Positions 1 to 7,328 of a stretch of DNA of 17,810 nt are shown piece by piece. Positions within the stretch are counted from its first letter, which is position 1. Every line of letters starts with the position of its first letter. A program made the translations under genes and the position numbers. Where the stretch lies: assembly GCA_028694075.1 (NCBI GenBank), contig JAQUUD010000024.1, positions 1-17,810 on the forward strand, given 5' to 3'. The DNA comes from Clostridia bacterium (GTDB lineage Bacteria > Bacillota > Clostridia > Christensenellales > UBA1242). The notes under the pieces were generated by a model. The model was not told the DNA's origin, ran no database searches, and saw only the letters and a list, made by a program, of their open reading frames with translations.

Positions 1-86
1 TGATTGCTGGTGTTGAAATCAGCGACAGCGTAAAACTTGAACCAAACGCAACAATTGCAACAAAAATTTCAGTAAGCATTGATTGA
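1..86 (+). CDS. C-terminal fragment of unidentified protein
   Basis: An open frame (codons starting at base 3) runs in from the left edge and stops at TGA 84-86, leaving 27 residues that end ATIATKISVSID. Codon composition is like that of the other genes. The fragment is too short to assign a family, and I do not recognise it. It points toward valS, so the two genes are convergent across the gene-free stretch 87-684. No convincing T-tract terminator follows the stop. It could be a chance open frame, but absence of stops plus biased codons favours a real gene end. Confidence 0.5.
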   Translation, partial: IAGVEISDSVKLEPNATIATKISVSID

Positions 87-115
87 AATTTTTATTAATT
101 TTATATTGTTACATA

Positions 116-226
116 GTTTATTGCAAGATAGTTTATTGCAAGTATAACGGAATTGGTTTATTGCAAGTATAACGGAATTGGTTTATTGCAAGTATAACGG
201 AATTGGTTTATTGCAAGTATAACGGA
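116..226. repeat. 25-bp perfect tandem repeat, about 3.8 copies
   Basis: Copies lie at 131-155, 156-180, 181-205 and a 21-nt partial at 206-226. All are identical over the shared length. Each starts GTTTATTGCAAGTATAACGG. A degenerate partial unit (GTTTATTGCAA then GATA) precedes them at 116-130. The last copy ends abruptly where a GGGGCGG stem of a large inverted-repeat structure begins. There are no spacers between units. The perfect identity of the copies suggests recent expansion. The region lies between two convergent genes and about 260 bp from paired DnaA boxes, so iteron-like binding sites are one possibility and simple slippage another. Confidence 0.9.
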
Positions 227-317
227 GGGGCGGAAATTAGGGCTTTATTTAAGCCCTAAGCAAGTGCTTTTAAGCACTTGCCTATTTTTTTGCAAAGCAA
301 AAAAATTTTTCCGCCCC
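227..317. repeat. Cloverleaf-like compound inverted repeat (91 nt)
   Basis: A 10-bp closing stem (227-236 GGGGCGGAAA with 308-317) encloses three perfect hairpins lying almost back to back. They are 237-245/251-259 (TTAGGGCTT, 5-nt loop), 260-269/272-281 (GCAAGTGCTT, 2-nt gap) and 285-293/297-305 (seven T then GC, 3-nt loop). About 76 of 91 nt can pair. Its left edge abuts the truncated 25-bp repeat. It has no tRNA features (no CCA end, T-loop or anticodon arm). It could be a small non-autonomous palindromic element, a structured RNA, or a cruciform-forming DNA site. Confidence 0.8.
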
Positions 318-484
318 GACCCGCTCCTTGCTTTTAATCTTTTATATCATTAACTATCTTTGAAAAATTTTACAATACCACTTGCACGGTTTGAAATTGC
401 GATATAAGTTCAATGTATCAAAATGTGTCTAATTGAAATATTCAACAATACAAAGTAAAAATACATTTTTACATATTCTTGCAT

Positions 485-606
485 TGTGGATATGTGGATA
501 ACTCGGCTGTATAAGTACCCGTTTAATATAATTTAAATTAATTTTGAACAAAATTTATAAATATAAATTATAATGAATGAATATGCATTTGTGGATATGT
601 GGATAA
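485..606 (-). promoter_or_regulatory. Two paired DnaA-box modules, 105 bp apart
   Basis: On the + strand the 17-mer TGTGGATATGTGGATAA occurs at 485-501 and 590-606. Read on the minus strand, each copy is a perfect DnaA box TTATCCACA overlapping a one-mismatch box ATATCCACA, offset by 8 bp. That is the same tandem geometry as the box pair at 16774-16790. The two copies share flanking bases (GCAT before, ACT after) and are exactly 105 bp apart. A very AT-rich tract (about 520-580) lies between them. A role in DnaA titration or as an auxiliary origin part is inferred. Confidence 0.75.
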
Positions 607-684
607 CTTTTGTTGTTTGTCTTTAACCATTGATACTTATTATGTTTTATTATAATCTTACCATTAAGTCAATTGTTAGCCATA

Positions 685-3297
685 TCACTCATTCAAGTTT
701 TTCAAAGAGTTTAAAAGGTTTTGTTCAAGTTCTTTGTTTCTTGTGTGAGTTTGTTCAAGTTGTTTGGCTTTCTCAGGTGCGTTTTGCCTAAATCTCTCAT
801 TTGAAAGCATTTGTTCTGCAACAACAATTTGTTGTCTTGTTTTTTCTAATTCTTTATTTAATCTTGCTTTTTCTTTTTCATAATCAATCATATCGCCGGT
901 TGGCAAATATACTCGGCAAGTTGAGAAAACAATTTCAACTGCATTTTTTTCTTCATAACTTATCAAAAACTCCACACTTTTTGCATTACAAAGTTTTTCA
1001 ATTATTGATTCAAATTCAACTAAAACTTTTTTATCTTCAAGCGGAACAATTATAATTTTTATTTTCTTGTTATCCGCAACATTCATATTGGCTCGGGTGT
1101 TTCGAATTGATTTGATTATGCCCATAATGTTTGTCATTTCTTTTGTTGCCTGTTCAAAAATCAAATGTTTATCTTGCGTTGGAAAAGCACATTTCATAAT
1201 TGTTTTTTCGTGGCAAGGCAAACTTAAATATATTTCTTCAGTTGCAAAAGGAACAACCGGATGCAAAAGTTTTAAAACTGTTTCCAAAACATATAAAAGA
1301 ATATTAATTGTTTTGTTTTTATTTTCTAAATCATTGCTATATAAACTGATTTTGCTTATCTCAACATACCAATCACAAAACTTGCTCCAAACAAAATCGT
1401 AAAGTTCGTTGCACGCCATACCATATTCAAATTTTTCATAAAGATTTGTGATGTTTTTAATCAGTTTGTTTAACTCGCTGATTATCCATTTATCAGATAT
1501 ATCAGGCTTTAAGTTCTTAATATCCTGCTTTTTATAATCATCAATATTCATAAGAACAAAATTGCTTGCGTTCCAAAGTTTATTGATAAAATGACTTGCC
1601 TTAACAATGTTTTCTTCATTATATTTGCCATCTTGCCCTGTACTGATGCTGGAAATAAGCCCGTAACGCATTGCATCTGCTCCATATATTTCAATTATAT
1701 CAAGCGGATCAACGCCGTTGCCCAAATTTTTGCTCATTTTTCTGCCTTGACTATCTCTTATAAGCCCATTCAATAAAACATCTTTAAAAGGTATCTTATC
1801 CGTAAATTCTAAGGAAGTGAAAATCATACGAGCAACCCAAAAGAAAATAATATCATATCCCGTAACCATAACATTGGTCGGGAAAAAATAATTCATATCT
1901 TCGGTTTTATCAGGCCAACCAAGCGTGCTATATGGCCAAAGTGCCGAACTGAACCAAGTGTCAAGAACATTTTCATCTTGCACAATATTAGTGCTTCCGC
2001 ATTTACATTTTTTTGGAGCATCAACTTCAACCATAACAGTCCCACAATCTTTGCAGGTATAAACCGGCAACCTATGCCCGCTCCAAAGTTGCCTTGAAAT
2101 GCACCAATCCTGAATGTTTTTCAGCCAGTGCATATAAATTTTTTCAAATCTTTGCGGGTGGAATTTTAATTCCTTGGTTTTAACAACTTCAATCGCGCGC
2201 TTTGCCAAGCCGTCCATTTTAACGAACCATTGCTTGCTTATTATCGGCTCTAATATTGTTCCACATCGCTCGCAATGACAAGTTTTGTTTATGTGGTCTT
2301 CCGTCTTTTCTAAAAGCCCCAGTTTTTCCAAGTCTTTTAAAATTTCCGTTCGACATTCATCTCTATCAAGCCCTTTATATTTTCCAGCAAGTTCATTCAT
2401 TAAGCCATCATCATTCATAATGCGAATGATTTCAAGGTTATGTCTTTGTCCAACTTCATAATCATTAGGGTCGTGCGCTGGCGTGATTTTAACAACACCG
2501 CTTCCAAAATCTTTCTGAACATAAGAGTCGGCAATTATTGGAATTATCTTATTACTAATCGGCAAAACAACATTTTTTCCGATAAGTTTTTTATATCGTT
2601 TGTCGTTTGGGTGAACTGCAACAGCAGTATCGCCCGGGATTGTTTCCGGACGAGTTGTTGCAACGATAACAAACCCACTGTTATCTTCAAGCAGATATTT
2701 TATATGCCAAAGTTTGCCGTTGTTCTCTTTATAATTAACTTCAATGTCGCTGACCGAGGTTTTGCAACCTAAACACCAGTTAACAATTCTGCTTCCTTGA
2801 TAAATCAAACCTTTGTTATATAGTTTTACAAAAGCGGTGTTAACGGCACGGTTGCGTTTAGAGTCCAGCGTAAAAGCAAGCCTGTCCCAGTCGCAAGAAG
2901 CGCCTGTTTTTTTTATTTGACCAATAATGCGGTCGCCATAATTTTTATACCAATCCTGCATATGCGAAAGAAACGCATCTCTTCCGATTTGCTCTTTTGT
3001 TATGCCTTGCTGTTTTAAAAAATCAACAACTTTTGCTTCGGTTGCAATGGCTGCGTGGTCTGTTCCCGGTAGCCACAACGCTTCAAAGCCTTGCATTCGT
3101 TTAAAGCGAATAATTGAGTCTTGAAGAGCCATTGTGAAAGCGTGCCCTATATGAAGTTGCCCGGTTATGTTTGGCGGGGGCATAATGATTGTGTAAGGCT
3201 TTTTGTTTCCGTTAACTTTTGCTTGAAAATATTTGTTTTCTAACCAATTCTCATATATTTTATTTTCGATTTCACTCGGATTGTATTTTTTGTTCAT
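685..3297 (-). CDS. valS: Valyl-tRNA synthetase
   Basis: The 870-residue product charges tRNA-Val with valine (class I aminoacyl-tRNA synthetase, cytoplasmic). Visible features are PPPNITGQLHIGH at residues 40-52 (HIGH motif), GTDHA at 78-82, ATTRPET...GDTAVAVHP at 213-230 in the CP1 editing domain, and cysteine pairs CHCERC (340-345) and CKDC...CKC (415-433) that look like zinc ribbons. The KMSKS loop is at 520-524 and reads KMSKN. The C-terminus (about 806-870) is a charged Arg/Glu/Gln-rich coiled coil, as in bacterial ValRS that clamp tRNA. Length is normal. The start is ATG with AAAGGA about 8 bases upstream. WCISRQLW is followed by SGHR rather than the usual WGHR. The gene is monocistronic; folC, its frequent clostridial partner, is not seen downstream. 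Confidence 0.97.
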   Translation of the reverse strand: MNKKYNPSEIENKIYENWLENKYFQAKVNGNKKPYTIIMPPPNITGQLHIGHAFTMALQDSIIRFKRMQGFEALWLPGTDHAAIATEAKVVDFLKQQGITKEQIGRDAFLSHMQDWYKNYGDRIIGQIKKTGASCDWDRLAFTLDSKRNRAVNTAFVKLYNKGLIYQGSRIVNWCLGCKTSVSDIEVNYKENNGKLWHIKYLLEDNSGFVIVATTRPETIPGDTAVAVHPNDKRYKKLIGKNVVLPISNKIIPIIADSYVQKDFGSGVVKITPAHDPNDYEVGQRHNLEIIRIMNDDGLMNELAGKYKGLDRDECRTEILKDLEKLGLLEKTEDHINKTCHCERCGTILEPIISKQWFVKMDGLAKRAIEVVKTKELKFHPQRFEKIYMHWLKNIQDWCISRQLWSGHRLPVYTCKDCGTVMVEVDAPKKCKCGSTNIVQDENVLDTWFSSALWPYSTLGWPDKTEDMNYFFPTNVMVTGYDIIFFWVARMIFTSLEFTDKIPFKDVLLNGLIRDSQGRKMSKNLGNGVDPLDIIEIYGADAMRYGLISSISTGQDGKYNEENIVKASHFINKLWNASNFVLMNIDDYKKQDIKNLKPDISDKWIISELNKLIKNITNLYEKFEYGMACNELYDFVWSKFCDWYVEISKISLYSNDLENKNKTINILLYVLETVLKLLHPVVPFATEEIYLSLPCHEKTIMKCAFPTQDKHLIFEQATKEMTNIMGIIKSIRNTRANMNVADNKKIKIIIVPLEDKKVLVEFESIIEKLCNAKSVEFLISYEEKNAVEIVFSTCRVYLPTGDMIDYEKEKARLNKELEKTRQQIVVAEQMLSNERFRQNAPEKAKQLEQTHTRNKELEQNLLNSLKNLNE

Positions 3298-3322
3298 AAA
3301 TTTTTTCCTTTATTCTTAAGCA

Positions 3323-3351
3323 ATTATAAAACACACGGCAAAATAAGTCAA
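3323..3351 (-). promoter_or_regulatory. valS promoter
   Basis: On the minus strand, TTGACT (3346-3351) and TATAAT (3323-3328) are separated by exactly 17 bp, upstream of the valS ATG at 3297. No T-box leader is possible: the predicted transcript start is only about 20 nt from the ATG. So this synthetase gene is not controlled by a T-box here. Confidence 0.75.
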
Positions 3352-3447
3352 TTCATAACATAAGTTTGACTTTTTAATTATTTTTTTTGATTTAATCATA
3401 CAATCTTTTTGTTAAATAAAAATTTTTGTTTTGCTAAAAATAAATTT

Positions 3448-6045
3448 ATGAAAAATATATTAAAGGAATATACTCAAAAAAGAGATTTTCAAAAAACCGC
3501 TGAACCGAAAGCAGATTTGAAAATAGCGCCGAAAAAATCTCGTTTAAAATTTGCTATTCAGCATCATATTGCCCACCGCGACCATTTTGACTTTCGATTG
3601 GAATGGCACGGCGTGCTACTAAGTTGGGCGGTTCCGAAGGGTCCGTCATTTAATCCACGAGATAAACGGCTTGCAATTCAAGTTGAAGACCACCCGCTTG
3701 ATTACAGAAATTTTGAAGGGACAATCCCCAAAGGCGAATACGGCGGAGGCACAGTTATGCTTTGGGACGAAGGCACTTGGTCGCCTTTATTAGATGTTAA
3801 AAAGATGCTTACTGAAGGCGTGATAAAATTCAACTTAAACGGCAAACGGCTTAACGGCAGTTGGGCGCTCATTAAGTTAAAAGACAATAAAAAAGAAAAT
3901 GAAAACAACTGGATTTTATTAAAAGAAAATGATGAGTTTGCAAAAAGAGTTGCTGGCATTTCAGATTTTAACACAAGCATAAAGACAGGTCGAACAATGC
4001 AGGAAATTGAAAATCATATAAAGAAAAAAATCATAAAAAATCCTTTTCAAAACATTCAAGTGCAACTTGCAGAAAGCAAAAACAAAGCACCCGAAAGCGA
4101 TGACTGGATTTATGAAATAAAATATGACGGCTATCGAATTGTTGCTTTTGTTGAAGATAATGAAGTTAGACTCATTACAAGAAATAACAAAGATTTCACT
4201 TCACATTTCAAAAGCATTGCAACTTCTCTTTCCAATTTTAGCAATAGCAAAGCAATGATTTTAGATGGCGAAATTGTTATAATAGACAAAAACGGAAGAA
4301 CAGATTTTCAACTGCTTCAAAATCATATGAAACGCTCTGATAACAATCCGACTTATGTTGTTTTTGACCTTTTGGCACTTGACGGAGAAGATTTAAGGCA
4401 AAAACCACTGATTGAAAGAAAAGAACTACTGGAAAATCTCTTAAAAACTGCACCGAAAAATATTACATTTAGCAAACATATCAAAGGCAATGGGAAAGAG
4501 ATTTTTTCTGAGGCTTGCAAACTGAAAGTGGAAGGCATTATTGGCAAAAAAATAAATTCAGTTTATAGCGGAACAAGAAACGGCAGTTGGATAAAATTAA
4601 AATGTCATTTAAGGCAGGAATTTGTTATTGGCGGTTACACTGTTACGGGCAAGAAATTAAGCGGTATAAGTTCTCTTTTGCTCGGCTTTTATGAAAAAAG
4701 AAAACTAATTTTTGCAGGACGCACAGGAACAGGAATGACCCACCAAACTTCCACAGAAATTGAAAAACTGCTTAAATCAATCAGTCAAAAAAAATGCCCC
4801 TTTTCTCAAATGCCAGAAATTAAAAAAGATGAAATTACGGTTTATGTCAAACCGCTTTTGATGGCAGAAGTTCAGTTTGCAGAATGGACGCACGAAAATT
4901 TACTTAGACAAGCGAGTTTTAAGGGTTTACGCAGTGATAAGAATCCGAAAGATGTTATTAATGAAACTACTTTTGCAGATAATAATAATCTGTTAATTAA
5001 TGATATCAAAAATGCAAATAATAATACAAAAAATAATAATACAATTGATATAAGTGATGAAACTAATGTTAAAAATAAAAGCAATCCGGATAATAACGAC
5101 AACATTATCGATAACAAACAATCCTTAGAAAACTTGTTCAAAAAACCACGCATTAAAAAATTAACAGAAAAATCAAATAGTGACAGGACAATCAGTATTG
5201 GCGAAATTAAAATATCAAATCCAAACAAACTAATGTATTCAAACCCTGAGATAAAAAAAATAGATGTTGTTAGATATTACGCAAATGTGGCGAAGCGAAT
5301 GCTTCCATATTTAGATAACAGGCTTATCAGTATTGTGCGTTGCCCGAAAGGAATATCAGGAACTTGTTTTTTTAAAAAACACCCTATTGGGTCAAACAAG
5401 GGGATTGTTCCGTTTGCGGTGAAGACAAGCAGTGGCGAAAATACTGAGTTTTATTACATTCAAAATATTTACGGGCTAATTACAGAAGCACAAATGGATA
5501 CGCTTGAGTTTCATACTTGGGGAAGTCGGGTTAACAGCCTTGAAAAGCCTGATATTATGGTGTTTGATTTAGATCCACAAGAGGGGTTGGATATAAAAAA
5601 GGTTCGCCAAGGCGTTTGGGATTTAAAAAGCATTTTGGACGAACTTTCACTTGTTTCGTTTCTTAAAACCAGCGGGGGAAAAGGTTATCATTTGGTCCTG
5701 CCTTTCACGCCGTCGGCGGGTTGGGAAAAATTTTATGATTTTTCAAAAAAAATAGCCGAGGTTATGGCGCATAACTGGCCCGACCGCTACACAAACAATA
5801 TACGAAAATCAAACAGAAAAAATAAAATTTTTATTGACTGGGTCAGAAACGGCAAAAGAGCAACCAGCATTGCACCATATTCATTAAGAGCAAGAGAGGG
5901 AGCATCTGTTTCAATGCCGATATTTTGGGAAGAACTTGAACAGATTACCCCAAACGGCATTAAAATGCAAGATGCTTTACTTCGAATAAACAAGCCCGAC
6001 CCTTGGCAAAATTTTTTCAAAATTAAACAAAAAATCAAATTGTAA
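3448..6045 (+). CDS. ligD: Multidomain ATP-dependent DNA ligase LigD (PE-Lig-Pol)
   Basis: This is the bacterial NHEJ enzyme, which processes and seals double-strand breaks with Ku. From the ATG at 3448 it has 865 residues. The 3'-phosphoesterase domain spans about 30-150 (HHIAHRDHFDFRLEWHG, SWAVPKGPS, EDHPLDYRNFEGTIPKGEYG). The adenylation domain starts near 200 (IYEIKYDGYR with probable nucleotide-binding Lys225; EGIIGKK; WIKLKC), with an OB-fold to about 490. An Asn-rich linker fills about 505-585. The primase-like polymerase domain runs 586-865 (FDLDP at 706-710, TSGGKGYH, IDWVRNGKRATSIAPYSLRAR). The domain order is that of Pseudomonas LigD, not the Lig-Pol form of B. subtilis. A TTG at 3409 would add 13 residues, but family alignment (KRDF, EP near the start) favours 3448. 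Neither start has a clear Shine-Dalgarno. No Ku gene lies in the window. Confidence 0.95.
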   Translation: MKNILKEYTQKRDFQKTAEPKADLKIAPKKSRLKFAIQHHIAHRDHFDFRLEWHGVLLSWAVPKGPSFNPRDKRLAIQVEDHPLDYRNFEGTIPKGEYGGGTVMLWDEGTWSPLLDVKKMLTEGVIKFNLNGKRLNGSWALIKLKDNKKENENNWILLKENDEFAKRVAGISDFNTSIKTGRTMQEIENHIKKKIIKNPFQNIQVQLAESKNKAPESDDWIYEIKYDGYRIVAFVEDNEVRLITRNNKDFTSHFKSIATSLSNFSNSKAMILDGEIVIIDKNGRTDFQLLQNHMKRSDNNPTYVVFDLLALDGEDLRQKPLIERKELLENLLKTAPKNITFSKHIKGNGKEIFSEACKLKVEGIIGKKINSVYSGTRNGSWIKLKCHLRQEFVIGGYTVTGKKLSGISSLLLGFYEKRKLIFAGRTGTGMTHQTSTEIEKLLKSISQKKCPFSQMPEIKKDEITVYVKPLLMAEVQFAEWTHENLLRQASFKGLRSDKNPKDVINETTFADNNNLLINDIKNANNNTKNNNTIDISDETNVKNKSNPDNNDNIIDNKQSLENLFKKPRIKKLTEKSNSDRTISIGEIKISNPNKLMYSNPEIKKIDVVRYYANVAKRMLPYLDNRLISIVRCPKGISGTCFFKKHPIGSNKGIVPFAVKTSSGENTEFYYIQNIYGLITEAQMDTLEFHTWGSRVNSLEKPDIMVFDLDPQEGLDIKKVRQGVWDLKSILDELSLVSFLKTSGGKGYHLVLPFTPSAGWEKFYDFSKKIAEVMAHNWPDRYTNNIRKSNRKNKIFIDWVRNGKRATSIAPYSLRAREGASVSMPIFWEELEQITPNGIKMQDALLRINKPDPWQNFFKIKQKIKL

Positions 6046-6266
6046 ATACTTTTTAATTATTTTTTAATTTATAATAATTAATTTTTATTATTTTATTTAT
6101 TATTTAATTAATTTTAACCTATTTTAATTGATTTTTGTGCTATTTTTATTAATTATTTCTATATTTTTTCTATTTTATCTTGATTTATTTATTAATCTAA
6201 GTCCCGCTTGTTTTTAATTGCAATAATTCGATTTATTAAGATTTCTATTTAAAAATTTATTTCTTA

Positions 6267-6295
6267 TTGCAAATATTCTTATTTTGTGCTATAAT
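6267..6295 (+). promoter_or_regulatory. rpsF-ssb-rpsR operon promoter
   Basis: TTGCAA (6267-6272), a 17-bp spacer and a perfect TATAAT (6290-6295) preceded by TGC give an extended -10 sigma-A promoter. Transcription should start near 6302, leaving a leader of about 80 nt before rpsF. Confidence 0.8.
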
Positions 6296-6301
6296 TTCCG
6301 T

Positions 6302-6380
6302 CAGTAAGAATATTATAAAATTCTTCCTTGCATCTTCTCGAAAGATGCCAATTTAGTCCAAAAGGAGGTATAAGTTTTTA
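6302..6380 (+). promoter_or_regulatory. rpsF leader with two hairpins
   Basis: The predicted leader holds two stems: AAGAAT (6306-6311) with ATTCTT (6320-6325), and GCATCTT (6330-6336) with AAGATGC (6342-6348) around loop CTCGA. A strong ribosome site AAAGGAGGT (6361-6369) follows. In many bacteria rpsF leaders bind the S6:S18 complex for feedback control. I cannot place the CCG element of that known motif in these loops, so autoregulation here is only suggested by position. Confidence 0.4.
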
Positions 6381-6665
6381 ATGAAGAAATATGAATTATT
6401 ATATGTCATTTCATCTGACGCTAATGAAACTCAAAGAGATGCTTTGATTGAAAAATTCAAAAAATTTGTTGAAGACAAAAAAGGCAACATTATTGGAATT
6501 GATAAATGGGGAATGAAAAGATTCACCTATCCAATCAAGTTTAAAAATGAAGGTTTTTATGTTTTAATGAATTTTGAAGCAAATCCATCAGTGATTAAAG
6601 AAATGGAAAATTTAATGAACATCACAGAAACAATCGTAAGAAAAATGTTTGTTTTGAAAGAGTAA
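6381..6665 (+). CDS. rpsF: 30S ribosomal protein S6
   Basis: The 94-residue product is the normal length for S6, a small-subunit protein that pairs with S18 in the platform. It starts MKKYELLYVISSDA and contains WGMKRFTYPIKFKNEGFYVLMNF, a typical S6 core (beta-alpha-beta ferredoxin-like fold), and ends at VRKMFVLKE with no acidic tail of the enterobacterial kind. The start has AAAGGAGGT 11 nt upstream. It is the first gene of the rpsF-ssb-rpsR operon, with ssb 13 bases after its stop. Confidence 0.97.
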   Translation: MKKYELLYVISSDANETQRDALIEKFKKFVEDKKGNIIGIDKWGMKRFTYPIKFKNEGFYVLMNFEANPSVIKEMENLMNITETIVRKMFVLKE

Positions 6666-6678
6666 TAAGGAGAGAAAA

Positions 6679-7095
6679 ATGAATAAAGCGATTTTAGTTG
6701 GTAATTTAACCAAAGACCCTGAACTTACAACAACCACAAGCGGTATTGCAGTTTGCCGTTTTACTGTTGCAATCGGACGAAGATTTCCAAATGCAAGCGG
6801 TGAAAAAGAAACTGACTTCCTTAATGTTGTTGTTTGGCGTAGTCAAGCAGAAAACTGCCACAAATATTTAAAGAAAGGCAACAAGGCAGGCATTGTTGGA
6901 ATGATACAAACCCGCTCTTATGAAGCACAAGACGGCACCCGCAAATATGTTACAGAAATAGTTGCCGAAGAAGTGGAATTTTTAAGTTCACGTTCTCAAT
7001 CAGGTGAAGATTATCAACAACAAAATTCACCAAAAGAGCCAAAACAAAAAGTGAGCGAACTTGAACCTATTGAAGATGACAGTTTGCCATTTTAA
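6679..7095 (+). CDS. ssb: Single-stranded DNA-binding protein
   Basis: This 138-residue SSB coats single-stranded DNA in replication and repair. The OB-fold spans about 1-102: MNKAILVGNLTKDPEL, then TDFLNVVVWRSQAENCHKYLKKG and a last strand near VTEIVAEEVEFL. A Gln/Glu/Pro-rich flexible linker (about 103-128) leads to the acidic tip EDDSLPF, the conserved site by which SSB recruits partner proteins. AAGGAG lies just before the ATG and the gap to rpsF is 13 bases, so the two are co-transcribed. The length is somewhat shorter than the typical 160-180 residues because the linker is short. The next gene, rpsR, is unusually far away (233 bases). Confidence 0.97.
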   Translation: MNKAILVGNLTKDPELTTTTSGIAVCRFTVAIGRRFPNASGEKETDFLNVVVWRSQAENCHKYLKKGNKAGIVGMIQTRSYEAQDGTRKYVTEIVAEEVEFLSSRSQSGEDYQQQNSPKEPKQKVSELEPIEDDSLPF

Positions 7096-7130
7096 TGAAC
7101 TAACTTAAATATAATAAAATTTAATAAAAC

Positions 7131-7297
7131 TTGCTTTTTATAAGCAAAAACATTTATATTATCGGAAGCCAGAGTCAAGCGACCGCCAAAAGGCGAGCAT
7201 TTGCATATGGCTGATGATAATTTAAACAAGGGAAGTGCGAACGTTAGCGAGCGAATTGCGGAGCAATTTAAATTTTGATTAATCAAAATTTACTTCC
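7131..7297. repeat. Structured inverted-repeat cluster between ssb and rpsR
   Basis: Three modules fill the spacer. First, hairpin TTGCTT/AAGCAA (7131-7136, 7142-7147). Second, ATTATC (7158-7163) pairs with GATAAT (7216-7221), then AGCCA (7167-7171) with TGGCT (7208-7212), enclosing CGCC-AAAA-GGCG (7184-7195) and weaker 3-bp stems. Third, GGAAGT (7231-7236) pairs with ACTTCC (7292-7297) and encloses an imperfect GCGAAC/GTTAGC palindrome (7238-7249), AATTGC-GGA-GCAATT (7254-7268) and a perfect 22-nt AT palindrome (7270-7291). The block is more GC-rich than nearby spacers. The third module has the same design as the cloverleaf at 227-317: a closing stem plus three hairpins. Confidence 0.75.
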
Positions 7298-7328
7298 ATT
7301 AGTGAAAAAAATATAAAAGGAGAACAAA

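Larger units (their letters stand above)
87..684. other. Convergent intergenic region with repeats and DnaA boxes
   Basis: No coding region is supported here. In order it holds the 25-bp tandem repeat, the cloverleaf-like inverted repeat, a moderately AT-rich stretch with small palindromes (433-445 TTGAA/TTCAA; 455-461/466-472 GTAAAAA hairpin), and the two DnaA-box pairs around an AT-rich tract. It lies between the 3' ends of the left fragment and valS. No clear rho-independent terminator for either gene is visible. Confidence 0.7.
6046..6380. other. AT-rich intergenic region, ligD to rpsF
   Basis: The first about 200 bp are nearly pure A/T with no open frame or convincing terminator for ligD. 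The right part holds the rpsF promoter and leader, listed separately. Confidence 0.6.

Noticed and set aside
131..226. Possible CRISPR array
   Set aside because: The units follow each other without spacers, so it is a simple tandem repeat. No cas gene is present.
227..317. Possible tRNA gene from the cloverleaf shape
   Set aside because: Arm lengths are 9-10 bp with 2-5 nt loops, and there is no anticodon loop, T-loop motif or acceptor-stem pattern.
801..1402. Plus-strand open frames opposite valS
   Set aside because: They overlap a well-supported valS in the other frame and have no ribosome sites or family features.
3409..3447. TTG start giving a 13-residue N-terminal extension of LigD
   Set aside because: No ribosome site, and the family N-terminus aligns with the ATG at 3448.
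4872..5228. 118-codon minus-strand open frame opposite ligD
   Set aside because: It is the antisense of the LigD C-terminal ligase part and Asn-rich linker; the Leu/Ser-rich product is an artefact of reading A-rich coding DNA backwards.
7207..7278. 23-codon ATG open frame in the ssb-rpsR spacer
   Set aside because: No ribosome binding site, and it lies within inverted repeats that fully explain the sequence.
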